64,000 nucleotides of DNA, taken from assembly GCF_000153345.1 (NCBI RefSeq), contig NZ_CH724125.1, positions 48,617-112,616 of the forward strand, given 5' to 3'. This document shows, piece after piece, positions 23,996-32,373 of this stretch (its first letter is position 1; each line of letters opens with the position of its first letter). Both the position numbers and the translations under genes were made by a program. Origin of the DNA: Neptuniibacter caesariensis. Its GTDB lineage: Bacteria > Pseudomonadota > Gammaproteobacteria > Pseudomonadales > Balneatricaceae. The notes beneath the pieces are model-generated. The model worked only from the letters and a program-made list of their open reading frames with translations, did not search any database and was not told the DNA's origin.

Positions 23996-26713
23996 TTAGC
24001 TATTCGCAGCGATAATATCGCGCAGTACCATTGGCAGGATACCTTTGTGGCGGATCTGATCCAGCTCAGAGGAGGTATCAACACGGGAGGTTAGCTCCAA
24101 CTGCTGAGATGAGCCGTCTGCTCTGTTAATGGTCAGGCTAACTGTGCCGCGTGGCTCCAGAGTATCGATACCGTTCAGGTCGAAGGTTTCGGTACCGTCC
24201 AGGTTCAGCGATGCACGTGTTATACCTTCAGGCATCTGTAGCGGTAATACGCCCATGCCGACCAGGTTGGATTTGTGAATACGCTCAAAGCTTTCTGCGA
24301 TAATCGCTTTAACGCCCAGCAGTGCAGGGCCTTTCGCCGCCCAGTCACGGGAGGAACCAGTACCATACAGCTTACCGCCGAATACCACAGTCGATGTGCC
24401 TTCGTTACGGTAGCGCTCAGCGGCATCGTAGATAGACATCTGTGCCGGAGCACTGTCAGATGAGTAGTAGTTAGTTACCGCACCTGTGGTGCCTGGCAGT
24501 AGCAGGTTTCGGGCTTTGACGTTACCGAAAATACTGCGCAGCATCACGTGGTGGTTACCACGACGGGCACCCAATGATGTCATGTCTTCGTCAGCTACGC
24601 CTTGCGAGCTCAGGTATTCACCTGGAGGGGAATCCGGACGAATACGGCTTACCGGCGAAATATGGTCGGTCGTTGTGTTGTCATCACACATTACCAGCAT
24701 ACGCGCAGCCGAGATGTTGTTCAGTGAATCTTTAGGTGTTTCCAGTGAGAAACCATCGAAGAATGAGATCTCCTGAATGTAGGTAGAATCCGGCGCCCAG
24801 TCATATACAGGGCCGGTAGGTGATTCCAGGTTCTGCCATGTAGCAGGGCCGTCCAACGCGTTTTCATAGGTTTCACGGAACGCTTTCGGATCCATGCACT
24901 CAAGCATGGTTTGGCTGATTTCAGCGTTGCTCGGCCAGATATCCTTTAGGTAGACATCGTTGCCTTTAGCATCCTGACTGATCGGTTCTTTAGTGACATC
25001 GATATTCACGTTGCCAGCCATCGCCATTGCCACTACCAGTGGTGGCGACATCAGGAAGTTGGTATCAACATCCGGGTGGACACGGCCTTCGAAGTTACGG
25101 TTACCGGACAATACCGACGCGGCGATAATGTCGTGGTTTTGCAGGGCGTCTTCGATGCTTGGTGCCAGCGGACCTGAGTTACCTACACAAGTGGTACAGC
25201 CGTAACCTGCCGTATTAAAGCCCAAAGCATCCAGGTGTTGCTGCAGCCCTGCCTTAGTCAGGAAGTCTGTTGCAACAGGGGACCCCGGAGCCAGGGATGT
25301 TTTAACGCCGTCAGGTACCTTCATGCCCAGTTCGTTGGCTTTCTTCGCCAGCAGACCTGCGGCAATCAATAGGCCAGGGTTAGAGGTGTTGGTGCAGGCG
25401 GTAATCGCGGCAATCACGATATCGCCGTCTTTTAGTTCTCGCTCAGGCAGCGGTGCGAAAATACCCGCTTCGTCTGCCTTCATTGGCGTAACTTTTACAA
25501 CTTCTGGGTTGCGCTCGCCTTCAGCAGCCGCTTTACGGAATACATTACCGATCTCAGCCAGTGGAAGTCTGTCTTGCGGTCGTTTAGGACCTGCAACAGA
25601 AGGCTCAACGGTGGATAGATCAAGCTGCAGCAGATCCGTGTAGCGAGGCAGCGCCTGACCCTGTTTCCATGCCATGTTCTGCGCTTTGTAGAATTCCAGT
25701 GGCAGGTCGCCGTCTCTGCCCGTTGCTTTCATATAATCGGCAGAGATCTTATCGAATGGGAAGAAGCCCATGGTCGCGCCATATTCAGGCGACATGTTGG
25801 CAATCGTCGCACGGTCTGGCAGGGACAGGTTGGCACAGCCTTCACCGACGTATTCAACGAACTTACCGACGACGCCACCTGGGAAGTTACGTAGCATTTC
25901 AGTAATGGTTAGCACCAGGTCAGTTGCGGTCACACCTTCTCTTAATGCGCCGGTTAGTTCTACGCCGACTACTTCAGGTGCCAGCATCTGCATAGGCTGG
26001 CCTAGCATGGATGCACCGGCTTCAATACCACCAACACCCCAGCCAACAATACCCAGTGCGTTTGCCATAGGCGTGTGGCTGTCCATACCGATCAGCGTGT
26101 CGGGGATCATCAGGTTATTGTTGTTTAGATAGCCCTGAGCCAGATACTCAAGGTTTACCTGATGCACGATACCGGTTTGTGGCGGAATAATGCGGATAGT
26201 TTCAAAGGCCTGTGCGCCCCATTTCAGGAAGGCATAACGCTCTTTGTTTCGTTCAGCTTCCAGCTCGCCATTGATTCTTAACGAAGCAGGGCTACCGGTG
26301 TTATCCATTGTGACTGTGTGGTCGATAACCAGATCTGCACGAACCAGGGGTTCGATAATCGCCGGGTCCAGATCCATGCGCTGTACGGCTGAACGCATCG
26401 CTGCAAAATCAACAATCGCAGGCGTGCCACTCAGGTCATGCATGATTACGCGACCGGCAGTGAAAGGAATCTCAATCGGCTCTTTGCCTTGATGTTCAGT
26501 CCAGCTACCCAGCGCTTTAACCTGCTCAGCCGTTATGCCGTTCTGGCCAACATTGCGAGCGATACCCTCAAGAATAGGGCGAAGGGAAAAGGGGAGTGCA
26601 TCAAGGTCGATACCAAACTGCTCAGCCGTTGCTGGCAGACTATGGTAGTTGTGCTCTGTACCGGGGAGTGTTTTAACAGAGCTGGATGGATCGAAATCGA
26701 TTGGGCTTGTCAT
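23996..26713 (-). CDS. acnA: Aconitate hydratase A
   Basis: A 905-residue iron-sulfur enzyme converting citrate to isocitrate through cis-aconitate in the TCA cycle. Cluster cysteines are visible in ITACTNTSNPG and in GYGCTTCVGNSGPL; IGMDSHTPM and the C-terminal swivel domain motif YGTGSSRDWAAKGP are intact. Length and order match the AcnA/IRP-type rather than AcnB. The N-terminal third deviates somewhat from the E. coli enzyme, so a related dehydratase such as AcnD is a weaker alternative; no prpF or other methylcitrate gene is nearby. It is divergent from acnB across about 600 bp. In E. coli AcnA is the stress form. Confidence 0.9.
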   Translation of the reverse strand: MTSPIDFDPSSSVKTLPGTEHNYHSLPATAEQFGIDLDALPFSLRPILEGIARNVGQNGITAEQVKALGSWTEHQGKEPIEIPFTAGRVIMHDLSGTPAIVDFAAMRSAVQRMDLDPAIIEPLVRADLVIDHTVTMDNTGSPASLRINGELEAERNKERYAFLKWGAQAFETIRIIPPQTGIVHQVNLEYLAQGYLNNNNLMIPDTLIGMDSHTPMANALGIVGWGVGGIEAGASMLGQPMQMLAPEVVGVELTGALREGVTATDLVLTITEMLRNFPGGVVGKFVEYVGEGCANLSLPDRATIANMSPEYGATMGFFPFDKISADYMKATGRDGDLPLEFYKAQNMAWKQGQALPRYTDLLQLDLSTVEPSVAGPKRPQDRLPLAEIGNVFRKAAAEGERNPEVVKVTPMKADEAGIFAPLPERELKDGDIVIAAITACTNTSNPGLLIAAGLLAKKANELGMKVPDGVKTSLAPGSPVATDFLTKAGLQQHLDALGFNTAGYGCTTCVGNSGPLAPSIEDALQNHDIIAASVLSGNRNFEGRVHPDVDTNFLMSPPLVVAMAMAGNVNIDVTKEPISQDAKGNDVYLKDIWPSNAEISQTMLECMDPKAFRETYENALDGPATWQNLESPTGPVYDWAPDSTYIQEISFFDGFSLETPKDSLNNISAARMLVMCDDNTTTDHISPVSRIRPDSPPGEYLSSQGVADEDMTSLGARRGNHHVMLRSIFGNVKARNLLLPGTTGAVTNYYSSDSAPAQMSIYDAAERYRNEGTSTVVFGGKLYGTGSSRDWAAKGPALLGVKAIIAESFERIHKSNLVGMGVLPLQMPEGITRASLNLDGTETFDLNGIDTLEPRGTVSLTINRADGSSQQLELTSRVDTSSELDQIRHKGILPMVLRDIIAANS

Positions 26714-26871
26714 TATTTATTCCTCACGCAGATTGGGCGCTGCCGAATCTACAACTTTTATTGCACGAGCCTTCGTCCTTACAGAGTCCGAGTTGCTCGA
26801 TTTTTTTGTCAGTCGTATTTCAGCCGTCAAGCGAACCGCTATTTCCTGCATTATAAGTGTTAACTTTTCAG

Positions 26872-26885
26872 GATTGTCGACAATC
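26872..26885. promoter_or_regulatory. Perfect palindrome, candidate GntR-type operator
   Basis: GATTGTCGACAATC is fully symmetric, about 160 bp upstream of acnA. TTGTCGACAA-like sites are typical operators of FadR-subfamily GntR regulators that control organic acid metabolism. The regulator is not in the window. Confidence 0.45.
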
Positions 26886-27240
26886 TTAGCCGATAGGCGT
26901 CTTAAATCAAGTGATAGAGGAATACTTTCGTCTGAATTACATACAATCTTCGACTATTTGCTAGTGTATTTAGATGGAGATGAATAATTTTTAGATAACT
27001 ATAAGGTCGTTTTTACGGCCACCGCTACATTTATATGGCTAATCAGGCGTGGAGGGGCGGGTCACAATTGTATATATCAGTGATCGTAGAGGTGGTTTTT
27101 GCGGCTCCTGTGACGCAAAAAAGGAGAAATATTCTTATAAAATAAATACGTACAACCAATGTATACCCTGCTGAAGGCATTGATTTTAGTACTATTTTTT
27201 TTATTTATACCGACTATAAGCCTCATTTAAATAGTTTTGA

Positions 27241-27270
27241 TTGAGGTGCTTGGTACTTTTTTTTTATAAT
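27241..27270 (+). promoter_or_regulatory. Promoter of acnB
   Basis: TTGAGG (27241-27246) and a perfect TATAAT (27265-27270) with an 18-bp spacer, followed by a likely start near 27277 and a leader of about 37 bases before the ATG at 27314. Confidence 0.6.
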
Positions 27271-27313
27271 CCGCACCAAATCATAACTAGATCTAAGTGA
27301 GACGTTGGACGCT

Positions 27314-30109
27314 ATGAGCTACTATTCTGAGTACCTAGAAGAAATTGAGGTTCGTAAAAAGGACCTAGGTCTGAACCCAAAGCCAATCGATAGTGCTGAA
27401 TTGCTATCTGAAATCATTGCCCAGATTAAAGACACGGGTAATGCAGAGCGCGAAGCTTCTCTAAACTTCTTCATCTACAACACTCTACCTGGTACTACTC
27501 CAGCGGCTGGCGTTAAAGCGGCTTTCCTAAAAGACATCGTTCTGGGTAAAGAAACTGTTGCTGAGATCTCTCCAGAGTTCGCTCTTGAGCAACTGTCTCA
27601 CATGAAAGGTGGTCCTTCTGTTGAAGCACTACTGGACATCGCACTGTCTGACGATGCTCAGGCTGCGGCTGCAGGTGAAGTTCTGAAATCTCAGGTATTC
27701 CTGTACGATGCTGACACGACTCGTCTGGCTGACGCTTTCAAAGCGGGCAATGCGATCGCTAAAGAGATTCTGGAAAGCTACGCGAAAGCTGAGTTCTTCA
27801 CTAAGCTGGATGACATTCCAGAGAAAATTAAAGTTATCACCTACATCGCAGCTGAAGGTGATATCTCTACTGACCTGCTTTCTCCAGGTAACCAGTCTCA
27901 CTCACGTGCTGACCGTGAACTACACGGCCTGTGCATGATCTCTCCAGAAGCTCAGCAAGAAATTAAGCAGATGGGTGAAGACAACCCAGACGCTAAAGTG
28001 ATGCTGATCGCTGAGAAAGGCACCATGGGTGTAGGTTCTTCCCGTATGTCTGGTGTAAACAACGTTGCATTGTGGGCAGGTGAGCCAACTTCTCCATACA
28101 TCCCATTCGTAAACAACAAGCCGGTTGTAGCGGGTACTAATGGTATCGCGCCTATCTTCCTGACAACTGTTGGTGTAACTGGCGGTATCGGTCTTGACCT
28201 GAAAAACTGGGTTAAGAAAACTGACGCAAACGGCGAAGTAGTTCGTGATGCTAACGGCGACCCAGTACTTGAAGAAGCATACTCTGTTGCGACAGGTACA
28301 GTTCTGACGATCGATACTAAAGCTAAGAAGCTGTACAACGGCGACGAAGAACTGGCTGATATCTCTGATGCTTTCACACCACAGAAAGTGGAATTCATGA
28401 AAGCAGGTGGTTCTTACGCGGTAACATTCGGTAAGAAACTGCAGACGTTTGCTGCTGAAACACTGGGCGTTGAAGCACCAGCAGTTTACGCACAGTCTAA
28501 AGAGATCTCTCACGAAGGCCAGGGCCTGACAGCTGTTGAGAAGATCTTCAACCGCAACGCTGTTGGCGTGACTTCTAAGACTCCTCTGCACACAGGTTCT
28601 GACGTTCGCGTTAAAGTGAACATCGTAGGTTCTCAGGACACTACTGGTCCTATGACTTGTCAGGAACTGGAAGCGATGGCTGCTTCTAAAATCTCACCAA
28701 GTGTTGACGGTGCTTTCCAGTCTGGTTGTCACACAGCGTCTGTATGGGATAACAAAGCTAAGGCTAACACGCCTAAGCTGATGGCATTCATGAACGCATT
28801 CGGTGTAATCACTGCACGTGACCCGAAAAACGTTTACCACTCAATGACTGACGTTATTCATAAAGTACTGAACGACATCACTGTTGACGATCGTGCGATC
28901 ATCATCGGTGGTGACTCTCACACCCGTATGTCTAAAGGTGTTGCGTTCGGTGCTGACTCCGGTACGGTTGCGATCGCATTGGCGACGGGTGAAGCAGCAA
29001 TGCCGATCCCAGAGTCTGTAAAAGTAACCTTTAAAGGTTCTATGAAGCCACACATGGACTTCCGTGACATCGTACACGCGACTCAGGCGCAGATGCTGAA
29101 GAAGTTCGCTGGTGAAAACGTATTCCAGGGCCGTGTAATCGAAGTACAGATCGGTACTTTGCTGGCTGACCAGGCGTTCACGTTCACTGACTGGACTGCA
29201 GAAATGAAAGCGAAAGCTTCTATCTGTATCTCTACTGATGAGACGCTGATCCAGTCTCTGGAACTGGCTAAGTCCCGTATCCAGATCATGATCGACAAAG
29301 GCATGGAAAACGAAGCAGGTATGCTGCAGGGTCTGATCGATCTGGCTGACAAGCGTATCGCTGAAGTTAAATCTGGCGAAGCGCCTGCGCTGGCTCCGGA
29401 CGACAACGCTAAGTACTACGCTGAGCTGGTTGTTGACCTGGACGCAATCGATGAGCCAATGATCGCTGACCCAGACGTAAACAACGAAGACATCTCTAAG
29501 CGTTACACGCACGATGTGATCCGTCCTACTTCTTACTACGATGGCCGTCAGGTTGACCTGGGCTTCGTTGGTTCTTGTATGGTTCACAAAGGCGACATGC
29601 AGATCATCGCTGCTATGCTGCGTAACCTGGAGAAGAACGGTCCAATCACATTCAAGGCACCTCTGGTTGTTGCTCCACCAACGTACAACATCGTTGACGA
29701 GCTGAAAGCAGAAGGCGATTGGGACATTCTGGCTAAATACGCTGGTTTCACGTTCTCTGATGAGAATCCGAAAGAAGAAGCACGTACTAAGTACGAAAAC
29801 ATTCTGTACCTAGAACGCCCAGGCTGTAACCTGTGTATGGGTAACCAGGAGAAAGCAGAAGCAGGTGACACTGTACTGGCTACTTCTACTCGTCTGTTCC
29901 AGGGCCGTGTTGTAGAAGATACTGCTGAGAAGAAAGGTGAGTCTCTGCTGGGCTCTACTCCAATGGTTGTTCTGTCTTGTATCCTGGGTCGTTTCCCGTC
30001 TCTGGAAGAGTACAAAGAAGCCGTTGAAGGTATCAACCTGACTCGATTCGCTCCACCAAGCGAAGACTTAAGCGTTGCTCCTCAGGCGATCCCAGCTGCA
30101 CGTATCTAA
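27314..30109 (+). CDS. acnB: Aconitate hydratase B (bifunctional 2-methylisocitrate dehydratase)
   Basis: The main TCA-cycle aconitase, about 931 residues. AcnB order is clear: an N-terminal HEAT-like domain, a swivel domain with KGTMGVGSSRMSGVNN, then the Fe-S catalytic domains with GGDSHTRMSKGV and the cluster motif RPGCNLCMGNQ. Family members also hydrate 2-methyl-cis-aconitate. The ATG at 27314 is preferred to an in-frame TTG at 27305. Codon use is strikingly biased to preferred codons (CTG, GGT, GCT, CGT), as in highly expressed genes, and unlike acnA. It has its own promoter and terminator. Confidence 0.96.
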   Translation: MSYYSEYLEEIEVRKKDLGLNPKPIDSAELLSEIIAQIKDTGNAEREASLNFFIYNTLPGTTPAAGVKAAFLKDIVLGKETVAEISPEFALEQLSHMKGGPSVEALLDIALSDDAQAAAAGEVLKSQVFLYDADTTRLADAFKAGNAIAKEILESYAKAEFFTKLDDIPEKIKVITYIAAEGDISTDLLSPGNQSHSRADRELHGLCMISPEAQQEIKQMGEDNPDAKVMLIAEKGTMGVGSSRMSGVNNVALWAGEPTSPYIPFVNNKPVVAGTNGIAPIFLTTVGVTGGIGLDLKNWVKKTDANGEVVRDANGDPVLEEAYSVATGTVLTIDTKAKKLYNGDEELADISDAFTPQKVEFMKAGGSYAVTFGKKLQTFAAETLGVEAPAVYAQSKEISHEGQGLTAVEKIFNRNAVGVTSKTPLHTGSDVRVKVNIVGSQDTTGPMTCQELEAMAASKISPSVDGAFQSGCHTASVWDNKAKANTPKLMAFMNAFGVITARDPKNVYHSMTDVIHKVLNDITVDDRAIIIGGDSHTRMSKGVAFGADSGTVAIALATGEAAMPIPESVKVTFKGSMKPHMDFRDIVHATQAQMLKKFAGENVFQGRVIEVQIGTLLADQAFTFTDWTAEMKAKASICISTDETLIQSLELAKSRIQIMIDKGMENEAGMLQGLIDLADKRIAEVKSGEAPALAPDDNAKYYAELVVDLDAIDEPMIADPDVNNEDISKRYTHDVIRPTSYYDGRQVDLGFVGSCMVHKGDMQIIAAMLRNLEKNGPITFKAPLVVAPPTYNIVDELKAEGDWDILAKYAGFTFSDENPKEEARTKYENILYLERPGCNLCMGNQEKAEAGDTVLATSTRLFQGRVVEDTAEKKGESLLGSTPMVVLSCILGRFPSLEEYKEAVEGINLTRFAPPSEDLSVAPQAIPAARI

Positions 30110-30127
30110 TCTTAGATAACGTGACTA

Positions 30128-30158
30128 ACAAAAAGCCCTGATTATTCAGGGCTTTTTT
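30128..30158. terminator. Terminator after acnB
   Basis: AAAGCCCTGA/TTCAGGGCTTT stem with a TTA-centred loop and T6 on the plus strand. The A-rich left flank lets it also serve the convergent minus-strand gene at 30167. Confidence 0.92.
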
Positions 30159-30166
30159 GTTTGTGG

Positions 30167-31126
30167 CTACTTAACCGTAAATGTCCCGATGCAAGAAGGA
30201 TCAATATTGTATTCTGTAGAATCGCCTGATCTCATTTCGACAAAATAGTTACCGGATGCTGTGTAGTTCTTTGTAGAGAGATTAAACTGCCACTGCCCGT
30301 CAATATATTCAAATTGGTTGCCTTCAAATGACTGCCCAGGTGAGAGCGAATCGACTTCTACAGCGCCTTCAGGTGTTGCGGAAGAGGAGTACATAACTGA
30401 TATTACTGGAGCTGAAGTAATGTCAGTGTTTGTTATTTCAGCTCCATTCCCATCCGTAAGAATTGCTTTGTAGGGTAGCGCTCTGTTTTTCTTAACAGAA
30501 ACGTTTTTATCCATCGGAGCAGAGAAGCCGGTACAGGTATATGAATCTGCTGTAGCAGCGGTGACATCAATTTTATCAAATGAGAATCTTGAAAGGCCTG
30601 TTGCACCAATCAGACTGATAGCCTTAAGGTTTTCAAAACCACTTAAAATAAAAGATTCTAATCCCCCTGATACATCGACAGTTACTTCAACGGTTTTCAG
30701 TAAATTTTCATCATAGCCAGCGATCGTAATACTTTGTGCTGCATCGTAGCGATAGGCTTTAGAAAGTGATAGGCCTGAAAGCGTAAAGGTGGCTGCGGTG
30801 TCAGTTGGTTTTATAATTACCGTATGTAACAGGCTGGCTCCTGAATTTAGTGATAGATAATTTTGCTGGTAGTTAATCCAGCGCGAATCATCGTTGCCTA
30901 ACCCTGCATTGAACTGTTGTAGGTATGTAGCATTTTGAACGCATGCTTCGATACTTGGGTACGAAGAACATCGTCTTGTTGATGTACTGAAGCCTTGTTC
31001 AATCACTTCTCCGTACACGTAGCCCTTTGGTACAGCTTCATAGTCTAAAACAACAGCTTGAGTTGTCATGGGAAGGCTTAGCGCTAGTCCAGAAATAACC
31101 ATCTTTAAGTTATAATTTTTATTCAT
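30167..31126 (-). CDS. Secreted PxKF-domain protein under c-di-GMP riboswitch control
   Basis: A 319-residue exported protein. A Sec signal peptide (1-24, cut near TTQA) precedes a beta-rich domain (about 27-195) with one Cys pair (RCSSYPSIEAC) that resembles extracellular jelly-roll domains. After TCTGFSAPMDK comes a C-terminal Ig-like domain with PYKAILTDGNGAEI and a final CIGTFTVK, matching the PxKF pattern seen in bacterial surface and matrix proteins. No enzyme motif was found. A c-di-GMP-I riboswitch lies in its leader, so expression should follow c-di-GMP level; a role in biofilm matrix or adhesion is an inference from that. Confidence 0.75.
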   Translation of the reverse strand: MNKNYNLKMVISGLALSLPMTTQAVVLDYEAVPKGYVYGEVIEQGFSTSTRRCSSYPSIEACVQNATYLQQFNAGLGNDDSRWINYQQNYLSLNSGASLLHTVIIKPTDTAATFTLSGLSLSKAYRYDAAQSITIAGYDENLLKTVEVTVDVSGGLESFILSGFENLKAISLIGATGLSRFSFDKIDVTAATADSYTCTGFSAPMDKNVSVKKNRALPYKAILTDGNGAEITNTDITSAPVISVMYSSSATPEGAVEVDSLSPGQSFEGNQFEYIDGQWQFNLSTKNYTASGNYFVEMRSGDSTEYNIDPSCIGTFTVK

Positions 31127-31169
31127 TGTCTACATCCTTTTTCAACTGCTTTTATTTTCTGCGCAGCTC

Positions 31170-31245
31170 AGCCATCTAATGACATCAAAACATAGACCTG
31201 TAGCTTTCCGTCCCTGTCTCACGGCAGGTTTGGCCATTAGGGTTC
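31170..31245 (-). promoter_or_regulatory. Cyclic di-GMP-I (GEMM) riboswitch
   Basis: Read on the minus strand, the leader of the secreted protein gene has the GEMM core: CTAATGGCCAAACCTGCC, a GTGAGA loop, then CAGGGACGGAAAGCTACAGG and TCTATG. The closing P1 helix is clear, CTAATG pairing with CATTAG (31235-31240 and 31176-31181 on the plus strand). The docking purine loop AAACC and the GGACGGAAAGC segment match the class. It lies about 45 bases before the start codon, so it may control translation or an early terminator; no obvious terminator was seen. Confidence 0.85.
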
Positions 31246-31674
31246 CATTGCAGTTAAGCACAAAATAAATGATCAGGTTTGCAGATGTATAAATTTCAAA
31301 CAGCTTTTTGGTTTTTTAAGACCGTTATTTGTGACTTAGTTCAGGGATTTCAAACGATTGTTTATGCTTTTGTCAGCAGTGCATTATAGAGGGGCTGGTA
31401 ATTAATTCTCGGACTCAACTCTTAAAAACTTAAATTATTACAACATATTAACTTTTAAAAGCTTAATTGGTTTTTACTTTAATAGGTTTTTTTTTGATAC
31501 ATAAATCAGGTTTGTGAAGACAGAATTGGGCTTGGGAAAAAATTAATTATTAGGGTTTGAATCAATTTTATGAATGAACATTTCTCATCTGCATACTGCT
31601 TACCCCCCGTCTAAACTTATCATTGAAGTACGTACCAACCTGATAAGAGGCAAGAAAGCCCATGGGGTAGTTCT
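31246..31674. other. AT-rich intergenic region
   Basis: No gene is seen in these 429 bp. The minus-strand promoter for the riboswitch transcript should be at its left end. Just before the next plus-strand gene there is a hairpin, CTTATCA (31616-31622) with TGATAAG (31641-31647), that would lie in that gene's leader. The middle is plain AT-rich sequence. Confidence 0.5.
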
Positions 31675-32007
31675 ATGTTGGAACTCATCAAGGATTTTGA
31701 ATCATTCCAGATTTTTTATTATTGGATTGATCCGGATACGGGCAAACAAGTGAGCCCGAAGCTACCAACACTTGAATATGCAAGAGAGTGGTGGTTAAGT
31801 TATTACACCGATCAGTATTCTGGAGAGGAGCGTCGGTCGAGTAAAATTGACAGGCGCGAGAAAAGTGCGAAGATGAAATTGGGTGGCACTAGAATATTTT
31901 TTTCTAAACGAAAGCCACAATCATGTCAGGGAAGGCGAGTTACTGATGTACCAGTTCAGGTCAGTTTGGATCTAACAATCCCAAAATTGGCAGAAATTAA
32001 AGCTTAA
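31675..32007 (+). CDS. Small protein with ERRxSxIDRR motif, copy 1
   Basis: A 110-residue basic protein of a family I do not recognise. It opens with FYYWIDPDTGKQVSPKLPT and WWLSYYTDQY, then EERRSSKIDRR (about 56-66) and a later GRR, and ends in VQVSLDLTIPKLAEIK. The next gene is a clear paralogue with the same order of motifs, so the two arose by tandem duplication. Repeated Arg pairs are faintly reminiscent of PilZ ligand motifs, but the fold cannot be judged. No signal peptide or membrane helix. A hairpin sits in the leader. Confidence 0.65.
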   Translation: MLELIKDFESFQIFYYWIDPDTGKQVSPKLPTLEYAREWWLSYYTDQYSGEERRSSKIDRREKSAKMKLGGTRIFFSKRKPQSCQGRRVTDVPVQVSLDLTIPKLAEIKA

Positions 32008-32055
32008 GAACTGATTCTGTTGTATTGGTAACAGTAAGGCTTCAGGAGGCCGTCA

Positions 32056-32373
32056 TTGTTATTAGTTAAAGACTTTAATGAATCAGGCTTTATCTATTAT
32101 TGGGTTGACGAGAATCAAGATCAGGTGAGCCCTTATATCCCCACTTTCAAGTTGGCTGAAGAGTGGCGTACACGCTATCTCTTTGATCAATATGAGGGTA
32201 ACGAGCGGCGCCTCTCTTTGATAGATCGTCGTAAGGATGAATCTACCCGCAAAGAGTTTGACCGCTCTCTGGATATTGTCAGAACCAATCCACAAGGACG
32301 TCGCGAAGCTGACGAGCCTGTTAAGGTGGATATCGATCTCTCGGTTGAAAAACTTAAGATCTATTACTCTTAA
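32056..32373 (+). CDS. Small protein with ERRxSxIDRR motif, copy 2
   Basis: A 105-residue paralogue of the gene 48 bp upstream: FIYYWVDENQDQVSPYIPT, FDQYEGNERRLSLIDRR, QGRREADEPVKVDIDLS. Shared features are the tyrosine-rich start, the DQY-x-G-x-ERRxSxIDRR core, a GRR-x-x-D-x-PV block and an amphipathic end; the segment between the second and third blocks differs. An AGGAGG at 32044-32049 lies six bases before a TTG, which fixes the TTG at 32056 as the start. Probably co-transcribed with copy 1. Its stop overlaps the convergent MFS gene by four bases. Function unknown. Confidence 0.65.
   Translation: MLLVKDFNESGFIYYWVDENQDQVSPYIPTFKLAEEWRTRYLFDQYEGNERRLSLIDRRKDESTRKEFDRSLDIVRTNPQGRREADEPVKVDIDLSVEKLKIYYS

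Larger units (their letters stand above)
26714..27313. other. Divergent acnA-acnB control region
   Basis: This 600-bp gap holds no gene. It contains a perfect 14-bp palindrome near acnA (26872-26885), a small hairpin with 8-bp arms TTTTTGCG/CGCAAAAA (27096-27121), and the acnB promoter (27241-27270). The length suggests several regulators. Confidence 0.6.

Noticed and set aside
27096-27121. TTTTTGCG/CGCAAAAA hairpin in the aconitase gap as a terminator
   Set aside because: The stem is AT-rich and no T tract follows on either strand in the right place.
27920-28591. Long open frame on the minus strand inside acnB (and others there)
   Set aside because: They are antisense to a gene with extreme codon bias, which leaves stop-free frames; no protein-like features or ribosome sites.
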